A stretch of 5,803 bases of DNA, from the NCBI GenBank assembly GCA_902826155.1, contig CADEDU010000169.1, forward strand, positions 1 to 5,803, given 5' to 3'. The translations under genes were made by a program, and so were the position numbers. Below the pieces are notes generated by a model. The model ran no database searches, was not told the origin of the DNA, and was given only the letters and a program-made list of their open reading frames with translations. This stretch comes from an uncultured beta proteobacterium (GTDB taxonomy: Bacteria > Pseudomonadota > Gammaproteobacteria > Burkholderiales > SG8-39). Positions within the stretch are counted from its first letter, which is position 1; the number at the start of each line of letters is the position of its first letter. Positions 1 to 5,803 of this stretch are shown one piece after another.

Positions 1-248
1 CGTTTGGCTTTGGGTTACTCCTTCATACAACCGTCTTGCTCCATCCAGTGTGATCTATAGGTCGCAGCACTCGGATGCAGCTAGAGGGTAAGTGATCGAC
101 GCACATGCCTTCAGCGCATCCCCGGGATTTGTGCTCAGCAGGCCTCGACTAGCCTCGCGCTGGAGGACCCATCGGTGGCATCACTCACCGATGCACGCTT
201 AGTACGAAGACGGATCCAGTTTTCGACTATGTGTGCGCGCTACGGATG
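1..248. other. Non-coding or unassigned left flank
   Basis: No convincing gene is seen here. The three plus-strand frames open at base 1 close within about 110 bases, and their short translations match no family I recognise, so a 3' tail of an upstream gene cannot be excluded. The only clear structure is the inverted repeat at 170-193, listed separately. The promoter of the tRNA gene begins at the right edge. Confidence 0.5.
170..193. repeat. Inverted repeat, 8-bp stem
   Basis: CATCGGTG (170-177) and CACCGATG (186-193) are perfect inverted copies separated by 8 bases. The stem is half GC or better but is not followed by a T-tract on either side, so it does not look like a standard intrinsic terminator. 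It could be an operator-like palindrome or a Rho-dependent 3' end structure of something upstream; the sequence alone does not decide. Confidence 0.5.
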
Positions 249-277
249 TTGGCTTGGTCGTTTGGCCTTCGTATAAT
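249..277 (+). promoter_or_regulatory. Sigma70-like promoter for tRNA-Phe
   Basis: A perfect TATAAT hexamer lies at 272-277, with TTGGCT at 249-254 as the best -35 candidate and an ideal 17-bp spacer. Transcription would start near 284, giving a precursor leader of about 70 nt before the mature tRNA 5' end at 353. The -35 matches the consensus only in its TTG, so the -10 is the strong part of the call. No obvious GC-rich stringent discriminator is seen just after the -10. Confidence 0.6.
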
Positions 278-352
278 CAACCACCTGTTTCGGCACTTCC
301 CTGAATTGATTGCAGGCTCGCTCGCAATGATTGAGTGGGAGGCGTTCAGTGC

Positions 353-428
<76 letters not shown>

Positions 429-610
429 AGCTTTCCAAATCAACTCACGTACCCGCACTGGCGCGTCGCGAGGCCGGCGATCAGCGCAGCGAGAGTGAGG
501 CTGCATTCAGAGAGTTGATTCGAAGCTCCCCATGCTTCGCGCCCACCGAAGCGCCACAACTCGCATTTGAGCACTCTACGAATTCACGAGACGTTGGTAA
601 CCGTCCGTCC
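429..610. other. Non-coding spacer between tRNA and IS66 remnant
   Basis: No gene is supported. A plus-strand open frame crosses the tRNA and this spacer but is a tRNA read-through artefact. Two structures are visible. AATCAACTC (438-446) has a perfect inverted copy GAGTTGATT (512-520), 65 bases apart. A three-part CGAAGC/GCTTCG/CGAAGC motif lies at 521-552. No T-rich intrinsic terminator follows the tRNA, so how the tRNA transcript ends is not evident. Confidence 0.55.
521..552. repeat. Alternating hairpin motif CGAAGC-N7-GCTTCG-N7-CGAAGC
   Basis: CGAAGC occurs at 521-526 and again at 547-552, with its reverse complement GCTTCG exactly midway at 534-539. Both spacers are 7 bases, so the central arm can form a 6-bp, 7-nt-loop hairpin with either neighbour but not with both. 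It lies about 90 bases past the tRNA 3' end. Function unknown; it may be coincidence in GC-rich DNA. Confidence 0.4.
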
Positions 611-635
611 GTTAACGTCCTGACCGCCTCAGCGG
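611..635 (+). repeat. Probable terminal inverted repeat of the IS66 remnant
   Basis: Reading inward from the 3' side of the transposase, the sequence starts GTTAACGTCC, which resembles the GTAAGCGTCC-like ends common in IS66 elements as I recall them (8 of 10 identical). It sits just beyond the last recognisable transposase codons, where such an end should be. I see no partner at the other side of the remnant, so target-site duplications cannot be read. Confidence 0.4.
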
Positions 636-1680
636 AATGATCTCGCCGACGAACTCATCGTGCTCGATCACTCGGGCGAGACGATGATCGGGGCGTCCGA
701 GCAGGCTGGCGAGTGACGCCCCTGGCCGGCGCACGATCGCGACGACCATGTTGTGATCATCGCTAGCGATCGCAACGCAGGGGATCGGACGGACCGCCCC
801 GATCGTGATGTTGCCCTCGCCATTGGTTACGAAGGCCTCGAGCGTTGGCGACTCGCTCGTGGTCGCGCCTACGCAGCGCGAGCACCGACTTCTTGGACTC
901 TTGGCCAGGATCTGACCCAACCACTCGCGCAAGACCTGACGGATGGGGCCCGCGCGGGCGCCTCGTGCCGAGGCTCGCTCATCGGGGAGGCTTGCCGCGG
1001 ATCTGCGTCTCAATCTCGTAGAGCTGGCCGACGCGCGAGCGCTTCGGCTGCGATCGGTGAGCACGTCGCGTGATGCAGGTCAAAGAAGCCGCTTCGGGCC
1101 TCAGCCCAGCAGGCCGCCTCCAGGATCGCAGGGCGACCGGGCCTGTGCTCGTAGAGCGCAGCGAACCCCGCGTAGGCGTCGGCATGCAAAACGCCACCGA
1201 AGTCCTTCAGGTGCTCGCGTGGGCGCTCGCCACGCCGAACGGGCGAGCAGCGGAACAGGACCGCAGGCGGTGCATCATCGCCAGCCGGCCGCTCGTCGCG
1301 AACGCAGGTCCACAGCCTTGGTACGCCCGCGACCGGGAACGAACATCGGGACTGGTGTTTCGTCGGCGTGTAGCTTGGCAGTGGCCAGCACGTAGTCCGC
1401 GTACGATCGGTCGCTAAGGCGCGGGCGACTGCGCCATTGCCTTGCAACCGGTACAAGCGAGCTTCGGGCGAACGTGGCGGATCACTAGGAAGCGCGCCGG
1501 CACGAACTCCAGTTGCTCGGAGACATCCTCGCCGAAGCGGCGCATCGGTGCGCCGCAGGCCCGGAAGGTGCAACTGGGCATGTGCCCCCGCTCCTCGCGC
1601 GGCAGATGATCCGGTAGCCCGCGCGGCTTGCGCTCGATCGTGCGCGCCCACGTGTGCGCTACGAACTCGCCTGCGCAAAA
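611..1680 (-). pseudogene. tnpC: Decayed IS66-family transposase (tnpC)
   Basis: Minus-strand remnant of the IS66 DDE transposase, pieced together from three frames. In family order: LPDHLPREE, then GEDVSEQLEFVPARF and IRHVRPKLAC (about 1625-1450, N-terminal zinc-finger part); KLHADETPVP with the first catalytic Asp (1362-1364); RLWTCVRDERPAGDD; GVLHADAYAGFAALYE with the second Asp (1178-1180); CWAEARSGFFDLH; GQLYEIETQIRGKPP (about 1033-982); ARAGPIRQVLREWLGQILAK; LEAFVTNG; and AVRPI. It is broken by a stop at 1414-1416, frame changes near 1405, 1318, 1035 and 985, and loss of roughly 60 family residues near 1400-1414. The position expected to hold the catalytic Glu before AVRPI reads Ile (801-803). 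No tnpA or tnpB remains. It cannot encode an active transposase. Motif matches are from memory of the family. Confidence 0.88.
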
Positions 1681-1856
1681 CTTGCGTTACGCAGTGTGCT
1701 GTGAGCTCTTGCACCTGCGATGCCGACTTGCTGCTGGCGTGTGCGCTCGCAAGCCTTGGGGACAGGCTGATGCTGGCGCCGCCGTACGCAATCACATAAC
1801 AGCCGTTGCCGGCACTGCTGTGACCGCATCCGCTCGCGCTGTTCTGCGGCATATAG

Positions 1857-2006
1857 GGCGTCGCCACCCTGCTTGGCCCAGCGGTGCGTGGCACCTTTGC
1901 GCAGTACGCCAATGACGATACGCGTTCGAGACGCTTCGTACCGCACGCTCGCATTGGAACGACGCTGACCATCGTGCTGGCGCTCGTCCCCTTCGGTGAC
2001 AAGATC
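1857..2006 (+). pseudogene. Possible fragment of a membrane protein gene
   Basis: Between a TAG at 1854-1856 and a TGA at 2007-2009 the plus strand reads 50 codons without a start. They contain LGPAVRGTFAQYAN, then RFVPHARIG, then the hydrophobic TLTIVLALVPFGDKI. The spacing of a polar stretch, an arginine-rich turn and a helix ending in FG recalls polysaccharide flippases of the MATE/Wzx type. This is a weak resemblance from memory. The frame is flanked by stops on both sides, so if real it is a broken leftover from before the rearrangements that brought in IS66. It may equally be chance. Confidence 0.22.
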
Positions 2007-2044
2007 TGACCGTAGCCCCCGTGAACTACTTCACGCAAGATCTT
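2001..2044. repeat. Paired AAGATCT repeats flanking a small hairpin
   Basis: AAGATCT (2001-2007) recurs as AAGATCTT (2037-2044). The second copy is itself palindromic, so the pair is both direct and inverted. Between them GTGAA (2021-2025) and TTCAC (2030-2034) form a 5-bp hairpin with a CTAC loop. It lies about 160 bases upstream of the secretion operon. It could be an operator region or the end of a mobile element; nothing fixes which. Confidence 0.4.
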
Positions 2045-2060
2045 GAAGCGAGCTCCGTGC

Positions 2061-2090
2061 TGTCCTTCTTGCCACAAACATTTCGATAAT
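2061..2090 (+). promoter_or_regulatory. Weak promoter candidate for the secretion operon
   Basis: GATAAT at 2085-2090 matches TATAAT at five of six bases and is the best -10 in the region before the operon. No good -35 is placed 16-18 bases upstream; TGTCCT at 2061-2066 is the nearest candidate at 18 bp and is poor. It would give a leader of a little over 100 nt before the start at 2203. An activator-dependent promoter would fit the missing -35, but this is speculation. Confidence 0.25.
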
Positions 2091-2190
2091 CTCAGGCAAC
2101 GTCGTAGACAGCCACTCGATCCTGCCTAGCCGGAAGTCTTAGACATCCGCACGCAGTTCGCCAAAAGTGGTCCCGCTTGTCGTTGTTACT

Positions 2191-2195
2191 GGAGG
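2191..2195 (+). promoter_or_regulatory. Ribosome binding site that decides the ABC transporter start
   Basis: GGAGG lies 7 bases before the ATG at 2203. The frame is open upstream to a GTG at 2167, but that GTG has no Shine-Dalgarno sequence, and the 12 residues it would add do not resemble the family's N-terminus. The ATG at 2203 is therefore preferred. Confidence 0.8.
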
Positions 2196-2202
2196 ATCGT
2201 GG

Positions 2203-4440
2203 ATGAGCGCGATACGCCCCGATGATTTCGTCTGGGCGGTGGGGAGTTGCTGTCACCTCTGCTCAGTGCCGTTCGAATCGGCGCTGCTCGTACAGCGGTT
2301 CTGCCCACCCTACGACTCAGCGTCAATCGAAGAGGCACTTACTGCCTGTGGGCTAAACGCTACGCCAAAGCGCATGACTGCCCGGGAGATTCAAAACGCG
2401 AGCTTTCCGAGCCTCGCCTTGCTACGGACCCTTGGGGCAGTCTCCAAAACACCCGATGCAACGCGCCCCAGCCAGAGCGTAGCGGAAATGGCCCCAGCGA
2501 ACACGTCGGCGTCCGAGACCTCCGTCCCCGTCCATGTAGACCCCGCCTCGCAATCCCCCTCCGCAACTGTACGTCCTGCGATCTTGATAGCAGCCAACGA
2601 TAAAGACGTGCATCTATTCGAAGCCGGGTCAAATCAAAAAACAATCCTGACCCCAGAGGCATTCGCCGCGCGATTCACTGGGACTGTGATCTGCGTTGGC
2701 GCGACAAGCAAGTCGGCCGTTGATCCAGACGACAAGACGACGGCGAAGCCGCGCGCGTTCGGTTTCCGCACCCTCCTGCCCGAGTTCGCCAAGCACCAGC
2801 GGATCTGGCGCGACGTATTGCTTGCCTCTCTTGTAATTCAATTGGTGGCCCTAGCGGCTCCACTCTGCACCCAGGTGGTAGTCGACAAGGTGGTGGTTCA
2901 CCACACCACGAACACACTGATGGTAATTGCCATTGCTCTGGCCATCTTCGTGGTGTTTTCAGCGCTACTCACCTGGATTCGCCAGTACCTGGTCTTGCAC
3001 ACGGGAAATCGAATCGATGCGGCAATGGGTACGATGGTTTTCGACCATCTGCTCCAACTCCCGACACGCTACGTCGAGGCTCGATCAACCGGAGTCATCG
3101 TCGCTAGGCTCCACGCTATCGATCAAATCCGCGAGTTCATGGCGTCAAGTTTGGTGACCCTGTTTCTGGATTGCCCCTTTTTGATCGTCTTTGCAGCAAT
3201 CATGTTCCACTACAACGTGATGCTTGCAACGATCGCCCTGACAATTCTGCTGATCATCGTTGCTCTCAGCATTGCTCTCGCGCCCCTGTTCCAAGAACGC
3301 CTCAACGAGCAATTCCTTCTCGGAGCGCGCAACCAATCCTTCGTCACCGAGTACGTCGCCGGTTTCGAGACGGTGAAGAGCCTTCAGATGGAGCCGCAAC
3401 TGAGCCGTCGCTGGCGCGGGCTGTTAACCTCGTATCTAACGGCCGGCCTACGTACTCGGCAACTGTCGAATACCTACAACACGGTAGCCGGGGCGCTGGA
3501 GCAGGCCATGACGATCCTGATCCTATGCGTGGGTGCATGGATAGTGATGAACTCGAGCGAGTTCACCATCGGCATGCTCGTCGCATTTCAGATGTTTGCC
3601 TCGCGGTTGTCGCAACCGATGCTTCGCCTCGTCGGTTTGTGGCAGCAGTTTCAACAGGCCCGGATCGCCGTCACGCGACTGGGTGACATCGTGGATGCGC
3701 CCACGGAACCCTACAGCGTGACTCCGACGCGTGCGCGGAAGTCAAACCGTGGCGAAATCACCATTAACGGACTTAGCTTTCGCTACGCCGAAGATCGACC
3801 GTATCTCTATCGTGACTTCAATCTGACGGTCGCCCCCGGCACGTCGATCGCAATCACAGGGCCCTCCGGCTCGGGAAAGAGCACCCTCGGAAAACTCATG
3901 TTCGGTTTCGAGCGCCCCTCCGAGGGCACTATTCGAATCGACGGCATCGACATCCGCAGTCTCTCGGCCAATGAACTGCGTGCCCAACTGGGCATCGTCC
4001 CGCAGGAGACCACCCTCTTCTCCGGCTCCATCTACGACAACCTGCTATACGCGAACCCGCTGGCCAGCTTCGATCAGATCGTCCAGGCAGCGAAGATGGC
4101 GGAACTTCACGCGCACATCGAGGCCCTTCCCAAGGGATATGACACCGAAATAGGTGAGCGTGGCGTTGGCCTGTCGGGCGGGCAAAAGCAGCGCTTGGCC
4201 ATCGCACGGGCACTCTTAAAGCGCCCGAGCATCCTGCTATTCGATGAAGCTACTTCGAATCTCGACACGGAGACCGCTGAGAGCATCGGAAAGATGCTCA
4301 ATGGGCTACACGGGCGAGTGACGATGGTATTCATCACGCACCAGCTGCCGAGCACGATGAAGGTAGACGCGGTGATTCGGATCGGGCAAGACGCGAGCAT
4401 CACGGCGAGGGCTCCTCAGTCGATCGGGGCAACGTCATGA
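2203..4440 (+). CDS. Type I secretion ABC permease/ATPase, HlyB-like
   Basis: Inner-membrane ATP-driven exporter of a type I secretion system, 745 aa from ATG 2203. Residues 1-175 are a C39-like domain. It is cysteine-rich at the start (C16, C17, C20, C34, C49) and interrupted at about 81-123 by a Pro/Ser/Thr/Ala-rich linker. I see no catalytic His where peptidase C39 has it, so it probably recognises cargo without cleaving it, as in HlyB. Six membrane segments follow, near 203-223, 239-259, 316-336, 338-360, 435-449 and 455-472. The ATPase domain is complete: Walker A GPSGSGKST (553-561, K559), Q-loop Q601, signature LSGGQKQR (657-664), Walker B ILLFDE with E682, D-loop SNLD and H-loop H713. 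It is translationally coupled to the adaptor gene by an ATGA overlap. The cargo is unknown. The exporter assignment is firm; the lack of protease activity is inferred. Confidence 0.96.
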   Translation: MSAIRPDDFVWAVGSCCHLCSVPFESALLVQRFCPPYDSASIEEALTACGLNATPKRMTAREIQNASFPSLALLRTLGAVSKTPDATRPSQSVAEMAPANTSASETSVPVHVDPASQSPSATVRPAILIAANDKDVHLFEAGSNQKTILTPEAFAARFTGTVICVGATSKSAVDPDDKTTAKPRAFGFRTLLPEFAKHQRIWRDVLLASLVIQLVALAAPLCTQVVVDKVVVHHTTNTLMVIAIALAIFVVFSALLTWIRQYLVLHTGNRIDAAMGTMVFDHLLQLPTRYVEARSTGVIVARLHAIDQIREFMASSLVTLFLDCPFLIVFAAIMFHYNVMLATIALTILLIIVALSIALAPLFQERLNEQFLLGARNQSFVTEYVAGFETVKSLQMEPQLSRRWRGLLTSYLTAGLRTRQLSNTYNTVAGALEQAMTILILCVGAWIVMNSSEFTIGMLVAFQMFASRLSQPMLRLVGLWQQFQQARIAVTRLGDIVDAPTEPYSVTPTRARKSNRGEITINGLSFRYAEDRPYLYRDFNLTVAPGTSIAITGPSGSGKSTLGKLMFGFERPSEGTIRIDGIDIRSLSANELRAQLGIVPQETTLFSGSIYDNLLYANPLASFDQIVQAAKMAELHAHIEALPKGYDTEIGERGVGLSGGQKQRLAIARALLKRPSILLFDEATSNLDTETAESIGKMLNGLHGRVTMVFITHQLPSTMKVDAVIRIGQDASITARAPQSIGATS

Positions 4441-5774
4441 GCGCTTTCCCACATTCGGACACTGACGGCTTCGAACGCGAACCGCCGAGCCAGTTCTCGC
4501 GTCTCACCCTGTACGTCGTAGTGATTCTTGTTGCCCTGATGCTCGGTTGGGGTCACTTCGGGCAACTCGAAATCATTGCAGTAGCCCCTGGGCGATTGGT
4601 CCCGCAAAGCTTCCTACAGATCGTCCAGCCGGCCGAGAGTGGCATCCTCAAGGAGCTTCTCGTGCGAGAGGGCGACCGCGTGCGTGCCGGTCAAGTACTG
4701 GCCCGCATGGACGAACGCATTCAACACGCCGACACCACTCAAATCGAGGACGAACTGACGCTCCGACGGCTGACTCTGCGAAGGATCGAGGCGGAACTGC
4801 TAGGAACGGCCAGGCTCGGCAGAGGCGCAGAACCGGTCGACATCCATCAACAGATTCAATCTCAGCTCCGAGCGCGCCAGCAAGCACAGCATGACGCCAT
4901 CGCTGCCGAACGAGCGGTAATGCAAAAGGCTGAGCAGGACTTGCGCACCGCACAGGCGTTGGAAACCAAGCTTGCCAAGACCGTGCCGATCTATGCGGAG
5001 CACGAGCAGGTGTATGCGAAGCTGCGAACGGAAGGGTTCGCCGGTCGCCTGATGCACTTGGACAAGCAACGCGAACTTTACGAAAAGGAGCAGGAACTTC
5101 GTGCGCAGCGGCACGCGATCGAATCGGCTCGGGCGAGCATCGAACAGTCCCGCCGCAGGCAGGAGCAGATCCAATCGAGTTACCGGCGAGACCTCGAGAT
5201 CGAGAAGGTCGACGTTGCCGCGCAGGTCCGTCGACTGGAACAGGACGCAGCCAAGCATATCCATCGCGCCGGGCTCCTGGAGCTCAAGGCCCCGCGCGAC
5301 GGAACGGTAAAGGATCTGGCCACACATACGGTCGGGAGCGTGTTACAGCCGGGCACGGTGCTTATGACCTTGGTCCCGGCCGAAGATCCCCTCCATGCGG
5401 AAGTATGGGTGGGCCATGAGGACGTGGGCTTTGTGCGAGCGGGCCAAAGCGCAACGGTCAAGCTCGCAACGTATCCGTTCCAAAAATACGGAATGATCAG
5501 CGGACAGGTCATCCTGATGAGCCCCGACGCGACTGAGCCGCAGCAGCCCACGACATCGAGCTCTCAAGCAGGAAAGCCGATCCTGCACGCAACCGGAGGC
5601 TACAGAGCACTGGTCCGTCTGGAGAAGGCCCATCTGGAAACCGAGGGCAAAAGATTCGACCTCAGCTCCGGCATGCAGCTCAGCGCCGAGATCAATCTTG
5701 GAACGCGATCAGTCCTCGAATATCTGCTATCGCCCGTGCGCAAGGCTGTCGCCGAGGCCGGGGGGGAGCGATGA
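4437..5774 (+). CDS. Type I secretion membrane fusion protein, HlyD family
   Basis: Periplasmic adaptor that links the ABC exporter to an outer-membrane TolC-type channel; 445 aa, full length for the family. A short cytoplasmic tail (1-23) precedes one membrane anchor (about 24-39). The first half of the lipoyl-like domain follows (about 63-92, SGILKELLVREGDRVRAG). A long alpha-helical hairpin rich in Gln, Arg, Glu and Ala covers about 97-280. The second lipoyl half starts at LELKAPRDGTV (281-291). The beta-barrel region contains the family motif YPFQKYGMISGQV (346-358). The C-terminus ends in a typical LEYLLSPVRKA tail. Its ATG shares four bases with the upstream stop; a weak GGGGC lies 6 bases before it, so translation probably depends on the upstream gene. 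Its own TGA overlaps a further ATG at 5771. A 14-residue stretch around 364-377 is rich in Gln, Ser, Thr and Pro, probably a loop. Confidence 0.96.
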   Translation: MSAFPHSDTDGFEREPPSQFSRLTLYVVVILVALMLGWGHFGQLEIIAVAPGRLVPQSFLQIVQPAESGILKELLVREGDRVRAGQVLARMDERIQHADTTQIEDELTLRRLTLRRIEAELLGTARLGRGAEPVDIHQQIQSQLRARQQAQHDAIAAERAVMQKAEQDLRTAQALETKLAKTVPIYAEHEQVYAKLRTEGFAGRLMHLDKQRELYEKEQELRAQRHAIESARASIEQSRRRQEQIQSSYRRDLEIEKVDVAAQVRRLEQDAAKHIHRAGLLELKAPRDGTVKDLATHTVGSVLQPGTVLMTLVPAEDPLHAEVWVGHEDVGFVRAGQSATVKLATYPFQKYGMISGQVILMSPDATEPQQPTTSSSQAGKPILHATGGYRALVRLEKAHLETEGKRFDLSSGMQLSAEINLGTRSVLEYLLSPVRKAVAEAGGER

Positions 5775-5794
5775 CTTCATCTCTCGACCAATGA
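5771..5794 (+). CDS. Seven-codon open frame, possible coupling leader
   Basis: ATG 5771 overlaps the adaptor's stop as ATGA and follows a run of Gs ending GGAG (5765-5768), only 2 bases away although the G run gives other spacings. The frame encodes MTSSLDQ and stops at TGA 5792-5794, which in turn overlaps ATG 5791. It may be a true mini-frame that passes ribosomes on, a frameshifted start of the next gene, or just the untranslated junction. No function is claimed. Confidence 0.3.
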   Translation: MTSSLDQ

Positions 5795-5803
5795 AAATGG
5801 CCA
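5791..5803 (+). CDS. Possible start of a third operon gene, cut by the window edge
   Basis: ATG 5791 begins MKMA and runs off the end after 13 bases. No Shine-Dalgarno sits at normal distance; the G-rich GGAG at 5765-5768 is 22 bases upstream. Start would therefore rely on coupling with the upstream frames. Operon position suggests another secretion component or the cargo, but the bases present say nothing about its identity. Confidence 0.3.

Larger units (their letters stand above)
1681..2190. other. Region without an intact gene between the IS66 remnant and the secretion operon
   Basis: Open frames here are short or run through from the transposase wreck in the wrong frame, so none is called as a gene. 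The part nearest the transposase (about 1681-1780) may be the decayed tnpC N-terminus, but I cannot align it. Visible items are a possible membrane-protein fragment on the plus strand (1857-2006), the AAGATCT repeats with a hairpin (2001-2044) and a weak -10-like hexamer (2085-2090), all listed separately. Confidence 0.5.

Noticed and set aside
170..193. Intrinsic terminator
   Set aside because: A stem is present but there is no following T-tract on either strand.
1437..1915. Plus-strand open frames of 120 and 95 aa
   Set aside because: They are largely the antisense of the decayed transposase, Arg/Ala-rich as expected for GC-rich shadows, and lack plausible start signals.
1010..2077. Minus-strand 355-aa open frame taken as one intact protein
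   Set aside because: Only residues about 250-350 match IS66 transposase; the middle is out of frame relative to family motifs found in neighbouring frames, and the first part has no match. It is an accidental fusion of wreckage.
2167..2202. GTG start 12 codons upstream for the ABC transporter
   Set aside because: No Shine-Dalgarno precedes it, while GGAGG sits at ideal distance before the ATG at 2203.

Overview
The window looks like an accessory stretch of a fairly high-GC proteobacterial chromosome. The tRNA-Phe encodes its own CCA end, the transposon debris is of IS66 type, and the intact genes encode a HlyB/HlyD-type type I secretion (T1SS) exporter. These point to Gammaproteobacteria or Betaproteobacteria, with Xanthomonadales as my best guess. 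That guess rests on the style of the sequence and not on any search.

Layout from left to right. Positions 1-248 hold no gene I can support, only one clear inverted repeat. A sigma70-like promoter (249-277) precedes a complete tRNA-Phe(GAA) gene (353-428). Positions 429-610 are non-coding and contain a three-part CGAAGC/GCTTCG arrangement that can fold in two mutually exclusive ways. Positions about 611-1680, on the minus strand, are the wreck of an IS66-family transposase (tnpC). Family motifs are easy to follow, but they hop between all three frames, with an in-frame stop, an internal deletion and a lost catalytic glutamate. Positions 1681-2190 have no intact gene. They contain a possible plus-strand fragment of a decayed membrane protein, paired AAGATCT repeats around a small hairpin, and a weak promoter candidate.

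The right 60% is an intact plus-strand operon. The first gene is a HlyB-type ABC permease/ATPase (2203-4440, 745 aa). Its ATG overlaps the next gene's start by ATGA. The second gene is a HlyD-type membrane fusion (adaptor) protein (4437-5774, 445 aa). Its stop again overlaps an ATG, which opens a seven-codon frame whose stop overlaps yet another ATG at 5791, where a further gene may begin and run off the window.

How the parts work together: the ABC protein energises export at the inner membrane and the adaptor bridges the periplasm to an outer-membrane TolC-type channel. Neither that channel nor the secreted substrate is in the window, so the cargo cannot be named. The most distinctive features are the cysteine-rich, split and apparently non-proteolytic C39-like domain of the ABC protein, and the chain of ATGA overlaps at the right end. 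I did not find strong evidence for a wholly new type of system.
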